Shown: piece by piece, positions 1 to 6,732 of the stretch
Position numbering within the stretch: position 1 is the first letter of the stretch
Layout of the letters: the number at the start of each line of letters is the position of its first letter
Assembly (NCBI GenBank): GCA_002309425.1
Contig: DBXD01000060.1
Location: 17,340 to 38,991 of the forward strand
Direction of reading: 5' to 3'
From: Cyanobacteria bacterium UBA1221
GTDB lineage: Bacteria; Cyanobacteriota; Vampirovibrionia; Gastranaerophilales; Gastranaerophilaceae
DNA length: 21,652 bases
Translations under genes and position numbers: made by a program
The notes under the pieces: generated by a model
Databases searched by the model: none
Told to the model about the DNA's origin: nothing
What the model saw: the letters and a program-made list of their open reading frames with translations, nothing else

Positions 1-1269
1 TATTATAATATCAGATTGTGAATTATTTACAAGTACCATTGCAGATTTTTCCACTCTGTTGTAATTTGAGGCCATTGAATAATTATATGCGCCTGTGTTA
101 AAAACGCATAATGTATCACCTTCATGGATTTCCGGCAGGTTAATATTCTGAATTAAAATATCTCCGCTCTCACAAAATCGTCCTGCTATTGTTACGTTTT
201 GTAAATTTTCTCCGTTTGGGTTATTTGCAATTTGTGCCGTATATTCTGCCTGATACATTGCGGGACGTGCATTATCAGCCATACCGCCATCTACGGAGAT
301 GTATTTTTTGCCGTTCGGAACCTGTTTTGAGCTTCCGACAGTATAGAGAGTAACACCTGAGGTAGAAATAATGCTTCTTCCGGGTTCAATATATATTACC
401 GGTTTTTCTGTGTTGTATTTTTTTACTGCTTTATCCAGACTGTTCAGGATTACATCGGCAATTTCATATGTTGATGGCGGGTTATCCTGGCCTGTATATT
501 TTACGCCCAAACCGCCGCCGATATTTATTTCATTTAGGGTTAAGCCGAATTTTTTATTTATTCTTACCAGCTCTTGGACTAAAATCTCTATTTCATCATC
601 ATAAACTTTTGTTTCAAAAATCTGAGACCCTATGTGTGCGTGAATACCGTGTAATTTCAAATTTGTATATTCTGATTGTATTAATTCAACGGCATCGTCA
701 ATCCGGGTCAAATCAAACCCGAATTTTGAGTCCAAATGTCCAGTCTGAATATATTCGTGAGTATGACACTCTATTCCGGGAGTAATTCTCAAAAGAATAT
801 CGGCAGAAATATTACTTGCTTTTGCCAATTCGTTCAAAAGTGACAGTTCAAAGAAATTATCGACAGAAATTCTTCCTACTTTCAAATCCAAAGCCAGCTG
901 AAGTTCTTCTGCGGATTTATTATTTCCGTTGAACAAAACTTTTTTCATATCCGCACCGGCTTTATATACGGTATAAATTTCTCCGCCCGACACTACGTCA
1001 AAGCCAAAGCCCTCATCCGAAATTATTTTACTTGTAGCGAGGGAACAAAGCGCTTTTGAGGCATAAAGGAATTTTACTTTTTCATACTTTGAGAAAGCTT
1101 TTTTATAATCCCTGCACACCCCTCTGAGGGTTGCCTCATCAATAACATACAAAGGCGTTCCGTATTTGTCTGCGAGTTCAATCAAATCACATCCGCCTAT
1201 TTCAAGATTTCCGGATGAATTTATTTTTGTCGTAATCGGTTTTAGGGATTGGTTTACGCTATTCGGCAT
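1..1269 (-). CDS. lysA: Diaminopimelate decarboxylase (C-terminus cut by window edge)
   Basis: Decarboxylates meso-diaminopimelate to L-lysine, the last step of the DAP lysine pathway, in the cytoplasm with PLP. The frame is open from the ATG at 1269 down to base 1 (423 codons, no stop), so the C-terminal tail is missing but little is lost because the family is about 415-430 residues. Visible motifs in order: PLP lysine in YASKA (Lys72), the HIGSQ segment, the glycine loop GGGLG, the substrate/PLP motif EPGR, and the CESGD motif that completes the active site across the dimer. A clear Shine-Dalgarno sequence AGAGGAG lies 8 bases before the ATG. Upstream is an extended -10 promoter and then a palindromic repeat that separates it from the UbiA-family gene, so it is probably its own transcription unit. 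The call rests on several family motifs and is firm. Confidence 0.97.
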   Translation of the reverse strand, partial: MPNSVNQSLKPITTKINSSGNLEIGGCDLIELADKYGTPLYVIDEATLRGVCRDYKKAFSKYEKVKFLYASKALCSLATSKIISDEGFGFDVVSGGEIYTVYKAGADMKKVLFNGNNKSAEELQLALDLKVGRISVDNFFELSLLNELAKASNISADILLRITPGIECHTHEYIQTGHLDSKFGFDLTRIDDAVELIQSEYTNLKLHGIHAHIGSQIFETKVYDDEIEILVQELVRINKKFGLTLNEINIGGGLGVKYTGQDNPPSTYEIADVILNSLDKAVKKYNTEKPVIYIEPGRSIISTSGVTLYTVGSSKQVPNGKKYISVDGGMADNARPAMYQAEYTAQIANNPNGENLQNVTIAGRFCESGDILIQNINLPEIHEGDTLCVFNTGAYNYSMASNYNRVEKSAMVLVNNSQSDIII

Positions 1270-1304
1270 ATCGGGGCTCCTCTTAATTCTGTTCTGTTAC
1301 GATA

Positions 1305-1313
1305 ATTGTAACA
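1305..1313 (-). promoter_or_regulatory. Extended -10 promoter for lysA
   Basis: Read on the minus strand, this is TG-T-TACAAT, an extended -10 element. It would start transcription near 1298 and give a leader of about 29 nt carrying the AGAGGAG ribosome site. There is no convincing -35 box, which fits an extended -10 promoter. Inferred from sequence only. Confidence 0.5.
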
Positions 1314-1327
1314 CGAAAAAAAATAAT

Positions 1328-1451
1328 GTCGATAAGACTATAGGTCGTTAAGTCCTTTACGTTTATTAAATTAAAGCTTTTCAAATAATAAATTAACCGA
1401 TTAAATGATATGAACTTCTCGTCTTAACTACTTTGCATCTTGTCGTCTTTA
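1328..1451 (-). repeat. Palindromic intergenic repeat, copy 1 (period-8 arms)
   Basis: This element begins 2 bases past the UbiA-gene stop codon and ends before the lysA promoter. Its outer arms are runs of degenerate 8-base units: the left arm reads GTCGATAA, GACTATAG, GTCGTTAA, GTCCTTTA; the right arm reads CGTCTTAA, CTACTTTG, CATCTTGT, CGTCTTTA. The AT-rich core matches copy 2 (2440-2577) in the same orientation, about 79% over 62 bases by hand alignment (1343-1404 against 2467-2528). In the minus-strand transcript the element is followed by a run of U (complement of 1315-1323), so it could also work as an imperfect terminator for the UbiA gene. Confidence 0.75.
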
Positions 1452-1453
1452 TT

Positions 1454-2428
1454 TTATGAAAACAACACGGCAACACTCATCAACGTTGAAAACCATATCA
1501 TTAGGTTTCTTGCCAGAAACAATCTTAAATAAAAGCTGGAATGCCCGCTCTTTTTTACCTGTTCCCAATTATCCAGAGGATAATACCACCGTTTTACGGG
1601 AGGGACAAAATCTTTATTTACCCCGTATTCTCTTGCAGATTTATAAACCTCATAAACATACGGCAAAATCAAAATCGGCAGGTAATAAAGATAATTCCAT
1701 GTTGTAAGGGTTAAAACCAGACAAAAAACGTATCCCGCACAATATAAATATAACAACCCTAATGCTGCTTTTTGTTTATCTCTGAGCCAGACACAGATAC
1801 TGTTTTTATTTTCGGCAACATCATTATCATAATCAAGCAGATTATTCATATAAACTAAACCAACGGTAAACATTACAACCGCTAGCGAAATCCATAAGAC
1901 TTCAGCCGAAAAATTTCTGCACATTACATAATGCACACCCTCAAACAACAAAGGTCCAAAAGCAAGTCCTACATATATTTCACTAAAACCTGCAGTCGAA
2001 ATTTTTGAATAAGTTAAAGTAATTATCCCGCCAATCAGTGCAAGCAGAACTACGCCCCAACCAGCCGAAAAAGTGAGATATACTCCGATTACAAAAGCTA
2101 TCGAACAATATATCATTATAACTTTCAAAAGCTCCGAAAGGGTTGCTTTTCCGCTTTTTAAGTATTCGCATTTACTCTTGCCGCTAATTTGAGCTTTGGC
2201 GGGTTTTGCAATTTCTGTTTTGTAATCAACATAATCGTCAAACAAATTCGTTGCAAGATGCGCAAACGCAATACCAATTAGAGCAAGTATACCGTTAAAG
2301 AAGTTTCCGCCTGCCTTTAGCGAGTACAAAAACACAACCAACCACGACATAAAAGTCATAGGCAGTGAAAATAATCTTGAATTATTTAACCAAAATAAAA
2401 TTCTTTTCATCATAAATAAATTGCACAT
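1454..2428 (-). CDS. UbiA-family prenyltransferase (MenA-like)
   Basis: A polytopic inner-membrane enzyme of the UbiA superfamily, which transfers isoprenoid chains onto aromatic or similar acceptors. Two Asp-rich metal/diphosphate motifs are visible: NLFDDYVDY (Asn61, Asp64, Asp65, Asp68) and a second at LLDYDNDVAENK (Asp199, Asp201, Asp203). Hydrophobic helices fill the rest of the 324 residues. The stretch FSEIYVGLAFGPLL resembles the MenA-type (dihydroxynaphthoate) branch rather than UbiA proper. The start is uncertain: the ATG at 2428 has no Shine-Dalgarno, and the ATGs at 2413 and 2410 (protein starting MKRILFWLNN) look more natural. No quinone-pathway gene lies nearby, so the acceptor is unknown. 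It lies between two copies of a palindromic repeat. Confidence 0.85.
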   Translation of the reverse strand: MCNLFMMKRILFWLNNSRLFSLPMTFMSWLVVFLYSLKAGGNFFNGILALIGIAFAHLATNLFDDYVDYKTEIAKPAKAQISGKSKCEYLKSGKATLSELLKVIMIYCSIAFVIGVYLTFSAGWGVVLLALIGGIITLTYSKISTAGFSEIYVGLAFGPLLFEGVHYVMCRNFSAEVLWISLAVVMFTVGLVYMNNLLDYDNDVAENKNSICVWLRDKQKAALGLLYLYCAGYVFCLVLTLTTWNYLYYLPILILPYVYEVYKSAREYGVNKDFVPPVKRWYYPLDNWEQVKKSGHSSFYLRLFLARNLMIWFSTLMSVAVLFS

Positions 2429-2439
2429 AAAAATATAGA

Positions 2440-2577
2440 TTAAGACGTTAAGACCATAAGACGTCAGGACGATAAGTTCTTTTCGTTTATTTAATTTGAG
2501 TTTTTAGAATACTAAATTAACTAATTAATCTATACGAAATTCCCGTCTTAACTTCTTGACGTCTTAACGTCTTATCC
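2440..2577 (-). repeat. Palindromic intergenic repeat, copy 2 (14-bp perfect terminal inverted repeats)
   Basis: Six bases after the rpsH stop codon. TAAGACGTTAAGAC at 2441-2454 is the exact reverse complement of 2561-2574. The arms continue as 8-base units (left: GACGTTAA, GACCATAA, GACGTCAG, GACGATAA; right: CGTCTTAA, CTTCTTGA, CGTCTTAA, CGTCTTAT) around an AT-rich core shared with copy 1. It has no coding capacity. The size, terminal repeats and position after stop codons resemble a MITE or REP/BIME-type element. No target-site duplication is evident. Confidence 0.8.
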
Positions 2578-2583
2578 TTAACA

Positions 2584-2982
2584 TTAGTAGATATAGCAAA
2601 GAACTTCGCCGCCGACATTTTCTTTGCGGGCTTTTCTGTCAGTCATAAGACCTTTGCTGGTAGAGATAATAGCAACACCCAAACCGCCCAAAACTTTAGG
2701 TAAAGTTTTAGCCTTGTGGTATGTTCTCAAACCGGGTCTTGAAATTCTTTCCAATTTTGAAATAACAGGTTTCTTGTTCATATCGTATTTCAAAGTAATA
2801 ACGATAACTTTGAATTTACCTGATTCCTTAACTTCATAATCAGAAATAAAACCTTCTGATTTCAAAAGTTTAGCCAATTCAATTTTCAATTTTGAAGCAG
2901 GAATTTCAACAGTTTCGTGAGAAACCATGTTAGCATTTCTGATTCTGGTTAGCATATCTGCTATAGGATCTGTCATTGACAT
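2584..2982 (-). CDS. rpsH: 30S ribosomal protein S8
   Basis: S8 binds the central domain of 16S rRNA early in assembly of the small subunit platform. The 132-residue protein is full length, starting with the family signature MSMTDPIADMLTRIRNA and ending with the conserved STSKGLMTDRKARKENVGGEVLCYIY-type tail (key residues Ser-Thr-Ser-Lys-Gly and Gly-Gly-Glu). GGAGG lies 8 bases upstream of the ATG. The oddity is context: S8 normally sits between S14 and L6 in the spc operon, but here the upstream neighbour is an unrelated gene ending in its own terminator, and downstream is a repeat followed by a prenyltransferase gene. It therefore seems to be transcribed alone, from a roughly 200-bp upstream region. 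Confidence 0.97.
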   Translation of the reverse strand: MSMTDPIADMLTRIRNANMVSHETVEIPASKLKIELAKLLKSEGFISDYEVKESGKFKVIVITLKYDMNKKPVISKLERISRPGLRTYHKAKTLPKVLGGLGVAIISTSKGLMTDRKARKENVGGEVLCYIY

Positions 2983-3117
2983 AATTAATACCTCCGGACT
3001 TGCTCCACAGTTAGAGAGTAGTATCCATTTTTCTGTTACACCGCTTACCGAATTAATGCTGCGAGATTATGAATATTTTACTTCGCTTTTTTCGGCAGTT
3101 CGGAACTGTATGGAAAG

Positions 3118-3146
3118 ACTTTAACATGAATATATTTTATTTGCAA
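3118..3146 (-). promoter_or_regulatory. Possible rpsH promoter
   Basis: On the minus strand, TTGCAA (3146-3141), a 17-base spacer, then TAAAGT (3123-3118). The match to consensus is partial, but the site sits between the upstream gene's terminator and rpsH, where a promoter must lie. It would give a leader of about 128 nt, long enough for a regulatory structure, though I recognise none. Confidence 0.35.
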
Positions 3147-3186
3147 GAGGGAAGTCGTAAATTCCTTATTAATTTTCGGATTAGGC

Positions 3187-3218
3187 AAAAAAAAACGACC
3201 AAATATAATCCGGTCGTT
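3187..3218 (-). terminator. Rho-independent terminator of the 343-residue protein gene
   Basis: A perfect 7-bp stem (AACGACC at 3194-3200 pairing with GGTCGTT at 3212-3218) with an 11-base loop is followed, in minus-strand RNA, by a run of U (complement of 3187-3195). It separates the 3261-4292 gene from rpsH. Confidence 0.85.
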
Positions 3219-3260
3219 GGAAATTAATAGGAAAAAGGAAAAAGGAAAGGAAAGCTTAAT

Positions 3261-4292
3261 TTACGCTGAGAAAGTTTTGAAAGAATCTTTAACGTTGTTT
3301 TCGATAACTTTAGATACCGCATCTTTCTCAGTCATGACTGCATTACGCTCTGTATCGAGCTGTTTCAGTCTTAATTCGAGGTTTTTGTCCTGTGCCTGTA
3401 TAATTGCAATTTTCGAGTTAATGTTTTCAATTGCCTGGTCGTATAAGTATTTTTCATATTCATAATTATTCATAGCATCGTTGTATGCATCCTGATCGGT
3501 TGTGGTTTCGGTTGTAAGCGCATAAGTGGTGTATTCAACAGGGTTTGAACCCGGTATAGGAATACTCAGATTCATAAGCCTGCCCGAAGAATCGCGTTCA
3601 AACAAACAGTCCTGAATTGCAGTATGTTCAACAATTTTTTCTTCACTGCCGATTGTGTATACATTTATATTTGACAAAGATACTCCTGTATCAGGGTCAT
3701 ATTGTGCACCCATAGCCGGGTCTAAATCACTTTTTCTGTAGAAATAAGGCTTTTCAACACCAAGCGTTGTATCCATAACATATCTTACATACCAAGTGTC
3801 TGCACCGTATTTATCATTCAACATCTGTGCCCATTGTAACTCCTCAGCTATTTGCTCCGGAGGGAATAGCGGGCCTAAAGGTGGGTTTAAATCCGTACCA
3901 AGTACCCTCAACTTATCAGTACCAACCATGTAACTTGAATATGGAATCTGAATGGTATTTGTATTTACAACGACTCCATTACCCGCAGCAACAGGGACAT
4001 AATCTTCCTGCCATTTAGAAAGATAACTTATCATATAATGGCCATTGGCTTGAGCAATAAGCGACGTAATAGTATTTGTCAGCGCCCCGTCGTTGAACGT
4101 ATAAACCGTTTTCGAGTAACTGTCAACTGACGGCGGTACCGGAACAGACATACCGAGCAAATCTGTGTAATAATTCGCCGATTGGTTCGCCAGCATCGTT
4201 CGCTGCTGGTTTATCTGCTGCCCTTCAAATTCTATGTTGTTCTGCCTTGCCGTAAGCCCCAAAAATCTGGCTTGTGATGCTGCCATACCCAT
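3261..4292 (-). CDS. Conserved hypothetical protein with helical N- and C-termini (Melainabacteria-type)
   Basis: Not assigned to a named family. The 343 residues fall into three parts: an N-terminal helical segment of about 50 residues rich in Gln/Asn (MAASQARFLGLTARQNNIEF and the following QQINQQR region), a central globular, aromatic-rich part (about 55-255), and a C-terminal helical segment (about 270-343) with heptad-like Leu/Ile spacing ending VKDSFKTFSA. There is no signal peptide and no membrane helix. Paired helical ends around a globular middle recall axial proteins such as flagellins, hook-associated proteins or type III needle/translocator proteins, but I see no diagnostic motif. 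I associate the N-terminal motif with hypothetical proteins of Gastranaerophilales, from memory. AAAGGA lies upstream of the ATG, and a terminator follows. The gene is real; its function is unknown. Confidence 0.85.
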   Translation of the reverse strand: MGMAASQARFLGLTARQNNIEFEGQQINQQRTMLANQSANYYTDLLGMSVPVPPSVDSYSKTVYTFNDGALTNTITSLIAQANGHYMISYLSKWQEDYVPVAAGNGVVVNTNTIQIPYSSYMVGTDKLRVLGTDLNPPLGPLFPPEQIAEELQWAQMLNDKYGADTWYVRYVMDTTLGVEKPYFYRKSDLDPAMGAQYDPDTGVSLSNINVYTIGSEEKIVEHTAIQDCLFERDSSGRLMNLSIPIPGSNPVEYTTYALTTETTTDQDAYNDAMNNYEYEKYLYDQAIENINSKIAIIQAQDKNLELRLKQLDTERNAVMTEKDAVSKVIENNVKDSFKTFSA

Positions 4293-4443
4293 AATGTGGT
4301 TCCTTTCATATTGTGCTTTTGTTCATGTTATCGACACATGTATTTCAAAACTTTAGGATTTTGACGCATATTCTTTACAAAAGTTTACATGAGAGAAAAA
4401 AGGATAATATTTACATATACCTGACTCCTTACGGACAACGGAC

Positions 4444-4472
4444 TTGCAAGCCTTTAAAAAATCTGTTAATAT
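4444..4472 (+). promoter_or_regulatory. Promoter of the TrmB-family regulator, placed for a leaderless mRNA
   Basis: TTGCAA (4444-4449), a 17-base spacer, TAATAT (4467-4472). Only six bases separate the -10 box from the ATG at 4479, so the expected transcription start falls at or next to the A of the start codon. No Shine-Dalgarno is present before this ATG, consistent with leaderless translation. Confidence 0.6.
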
Positions 4473-4478
4473 TTCCTT

Positions 4479-5300
4479 ATGGAAGAGTTGGTAGAAAACT
4501 TAAAAGCCATAGGCTTAAACGGTTATGAAGCCAAAGTATATTTGGCGCTTTTAAAAAAGTACCCCGCAACAGGATATGAGGTTGCGCAGCTTGCGGATAT
4601 TCCGCAGGCAAGAGCTTATGATACACTAAAAGCACTTGTGGCTGACGGAGTTGTACCGGCCTCTGCCGACAAACCCGTCACTTACACACCTATTAAGCCG
4701 AAAGATTTGACAAATCGCTACCGCAGAAAAATTACAAATACACTGAATTTTCTGGAAAAGAAATTGCCCAACGTAAAAGATACCCATCTTGAACCCGTTC
4801 TGGATATTCACGGTTCTTTTAAAGTTAAGTCAAAGATTTCGGAAATAATAAAGAGTGCAAAAAAGGAAATTATGATTGCCGTATGGGGGCAAGATTTTAA
4901 GAATTTTGAACAAGACTTACTTGATGCTTATAATCGGGGCCTGGAAGTTAAAATAGTCGGATATGATGCGTTTGTTTGTAATTTCGGGACATTATCCCGC
5001 CACGTTACCGGAAAAGATATTATTCCGACACTTGGCGGCAGAATGTTTTTTCTTGCTGCCGACAATTCAGAGGGAATTTTTGGCAGTATGAGCAATTCTG
5101 ACAGTGCCGATTCCGTAAAAGCAATATGGACACAAAATATTGAAGTAGTATTTTTAATAAAAAGTTTTATTGTGCAGGATATGTATTTAACTGATATTGC
5201 GGAACAATTCCCGGAACAATTAAAATATTTCTACGGAGCAGGTCTGAAAAAATTGAAGGATAAAATTCTTCGGGGTACGGAGTTTATAAAACATTCGTAA
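4479..5300 (+). CDS. TrmB-family transcriptional regulator
   Basis: A 273-residue DNA-binding regulator of the TrmB family, mostly known from archaea for sugar and metabolic control. The N-terminal winged helix-turn-helix spans about 5-75 (GLNGYEAKVYLALLKKYPAT, then IPQARAYDTLKALVADGVV as recognition helix and wing region). A short helical linker (about 78-100) leads to a PLD-like TrmB C-terminal domain (about 108-205, starting IHGSFKVKSKISEIIKSAKK with the typical IMIAVWG strand), which in relatives binds a small effector. It is divergent from the 343-residue gene and followed by tdk, which has its own promoter. Target and ligand cannot be told from sequence. The promoter position suggests a leaderless transcript. 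Confidence 0.9.
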   Translation: MEELVENLKAIGLNGYEAKVYLALLKKYPATGYEVAQLADIPQARAYDTLKALVADGVVPASADKPVTYTPIKPKDLTNRYRRKITNTLNFLEKKLPNVKDTHLEPVLDIHGSFKVKSKISEIIKSAKKEIMIAVWGQDFKNFEQDLLDAYNRGLEVKIVGYDAFVCNFGTLSRHVTGKDIIPTLGGRMFFLAADNSEGIFGSMSNSDSADSVKAIWTQNIEVVFLIKSFIVQDMYLTDIAEQFPEQLKYFYGAGLKKLKDKILRGTEFIKHS

Positions 5301-5322
5301 CATTTTTGTAACTTTGTGTACA

Positions 5323-5346
5323 GAAATATTTTCATGCTCTTATAAT
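5323..5346 (+). promoter_or_regulatory. Promoter for tdk
   Basis: A perfect -10 box TATAAT at 5341-5346 with a weak upstream TGTACA about 18 bases before it. The start would be near 5353, giving a leader of about 39 nt that includes the GGAGG ribosome site. Confidence 0.6.
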
Positions 5347-5391
5347 ATTACATGTGGAGATTTATAAATAGTAGAAAAAAGTGGAGGAATA

Positions 5392-6012
5392 ATGGAAGGG
5401 TATAGTTTTGAGTTAATTACAGGCCCTATGAGCTGCGGTAAAACGGAAGAACTTTTAAGAAGAATCCGTCGCTGCATTATTGCAAAGAAGAAAGTAAAAG
5501 TTATTTCTCCCGATATTGATAACAGAGCAAAAGGGGACTACATTGAATCCAGAAACGGACTGTGGCTCGATGCGGTTAAAGTGAAACATTCTATAAATAT
5601 ATTATCCGTAGTTAAACCTGATGATGAAGTTGTAGCGATTGATGAACTGCAATTCTTTGATTCAAATATCGTTAAGGTTATTTCAAAACTGATGTCCAAC
5701 GGCAAAAAAGTTATTGGTACCGGTTTGGATTTGGATTTTAAAGCGGAACCGTTTGGCAGCATGCCGCAGTTAATGTGTATTGCAACAACGGTTGATAAGT
5801 TACATGCAGTCTGTATGAAATGCGGATGCGAACACGCAACCAGAACCCAAAGACTTATTGACGGAAAAGCTGCCGACAAAAATTCCCCTCTTATTATGAT
5901 TGGCGGGGATGAAACTTATGAAGCCAGATGTATTAAATGTTTTGAATTACCTGATTCAAAACTTGAAAAACAAAAAAGTAACCCGAAAATTTTACCGTTT
6001 TGCTTTAAATAA
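5392..6012 (+). CDS. tdk: Thymidine kinase (type II, zinc-containing)
   Basis: Phosphorylates thymidine to dTMP with ATP in the salvage pathway. In order: Walker A loop GPMSCGKT (11-18), the catalytic-base motif DELQFF (Glu85), the lasso segment with GGDETYEARC (Tyr176), and four zinc cysteines in two pairs (Cys141/Cys144 and Cys180/Cys183). At 206 residues it is the usual length for the tetrameric bacterial TK. The start is set by a strong GGAGG eight bases before the ATG, and a TATAAT box lies at 5341. It is followed within 11 bases of non-coding DNA by the promoter of the next gene, so it is likely monocistronic. Together with cytidine deaminase at 15699-16082 it suggests pyrimidine scavenging. 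Confidence 0.97.
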   Translation: MEGYSFELITGPMSCGKTEELLRRIRRCIIAKKKVKVISPDIDNRAKGDYIESRNGLWLDAVKVKHSINILSVVKPDDEVVAIDELQFFDSNIVKVISKLMSNGKKVIGTGLDLDFKAEPFGSMPQLMCIATTVDKLHAVCMKCGCEHATRTQRLIDGKAADKNSPLIMIGGDETYEARCIKCFELPDSKLEKQKSNPKILPFCFK

Positions 6013-6022
6013 TGTTTTAATA

Positions 6023-6050
6023 TTGAAAAACACCGAAAAAGTGTTATAAT
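6023..6050 (+). promoter_or_regulatory. Promoter of a secreted VirB10-like protein, placed for a leaderless mRNA
   Basis: TTGAAA (6023-6028), 16-base spacer, TATAAT (6045-6050). Seven bases later is the ATG at 6058. An earlier in-frame ATG at 6049 overlaps the -10 box itself, so it is very unlikely to be transcribed. This decides the start at 6058 and implies a leaderless message. Confidence 0.65.
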
Positions 6051-6057
6051 GTATTCT

Positions 6058-6654
6058 ATGAAGAGAATATTATTTATACTTTTTGCACTTACTGTTATAC
6101 CCTGCACACTTCCCGTAAATGCCGAATATTTACCGGAAATTCAGCTTGATGTCAGGGATTATGATGCAATAGAACTTCCTGCCGGCACATTTATCGGTGT
6201 CGAAAGTATGCAGGAAATTTCAACACAGTATTGTCAAAACGGTTATAAAGTCGCTTTTGTAACGATGAACGACCTGTACATGAGAGATACAAATGTTGTT
6301 CCTGAAAATACGGCTTTTATAGGGTATGTTGAGGATGTTCATGACCCGATAGTCGGAACAAACGCCTCGTTTAAAGTAAAAATCAGCAAGATGATACTTC
6401 CCGACGGATATGAAATACCTTTGAACGGATATATATATTCAGATAACGGAAACAAAATAGGCGGAGAAATGACCGCTCCTGCGGCTTGGCGGAGAATGCC
6501 GCATTACCAGGGGGACATCGGAAACAAAACAACACTTCAAATTCGTCCCGGCAGAGAAAGGAAAAAAGGCTCTCATGCCATAATCCTTTCGGGCGAAAAC
6601 CGTATTATTGTACTGACAGAACCTCTAATGATTACGCACACTTTAACCGATTGA
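6058..6654 (+). CDS. Secreted protein with VirB10/TrbI-like sequence pattern (paralogue 1)
   Basis: A 198-residue exported protein. Residues 1-22 form a Sec signal peptide ending Val-Asn-Ala. The mature part shows the string LPAGTFIGV (40-48), a conserved NDLYMRD (71-77), VPENTAFIGYV (81-91) and MILPDGYEIPL (112-122). This order (PAGT, a D-x-Y strand, P-x-G/N-T-x-x-x-G, then P-D/S-G) resembles the periplasmic/outer-membrane beta-barrel domain of VirB10/TrbI conjugation proteins, though here it is short and stands alone. The next gene encodes a clear paralogue with the same segments. The start was chosen at 6058 because the longer ATG lies inside the -10 box. The TGA stop is overlapped by the -35 box of the next gene. 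The family link is my inference; export is firm. Confidence 0.8.
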   Translation: MKRILFILFALTVIPCTLPVNAEYLPEIQLDVRDYDAIELPAGTFIGVESMQEISTQYCQNGYKVAFVTMNDLYMRDTNVVPENTAFIGYVEDVHDPIVGTNASFKVKISKMILPDGYEIPLNGYIYSDNGNKIGGEMTAPAAWRRMPHYQGDIGNKTTLQIRPGRERKKGSHAIILSGENRIIVLTEPLMITHTLTD

Positions 6655-6678
6655 CAAATTTTTTATATTTAATACAAT
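6651..6678 (+). promoter_or_regulatory. Promoter for the second VirB10-like protein
   Basis: Consensus -35 TTGACA (6651-6656) overlapping the TGA stop of the previous gene, 16-base spacer, TACAAT (6673-6678). The start would be near 6685. No terminator is visible between here and 10157, so it may serve the tonB-exbBD genes as well. Confidence 0.65.
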
Positions 6679-6732
6679 GTAGAAAGAGGATTCCGGTAAG
6701 GATATGTGGTATAAAAAGGAAAGGGTATTTTG

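Noticed and set aside
468..785. 105-codon plus-strand frame
   Set aside because: Antisense shadow of lysA, whose frame has the full set of family motifs.
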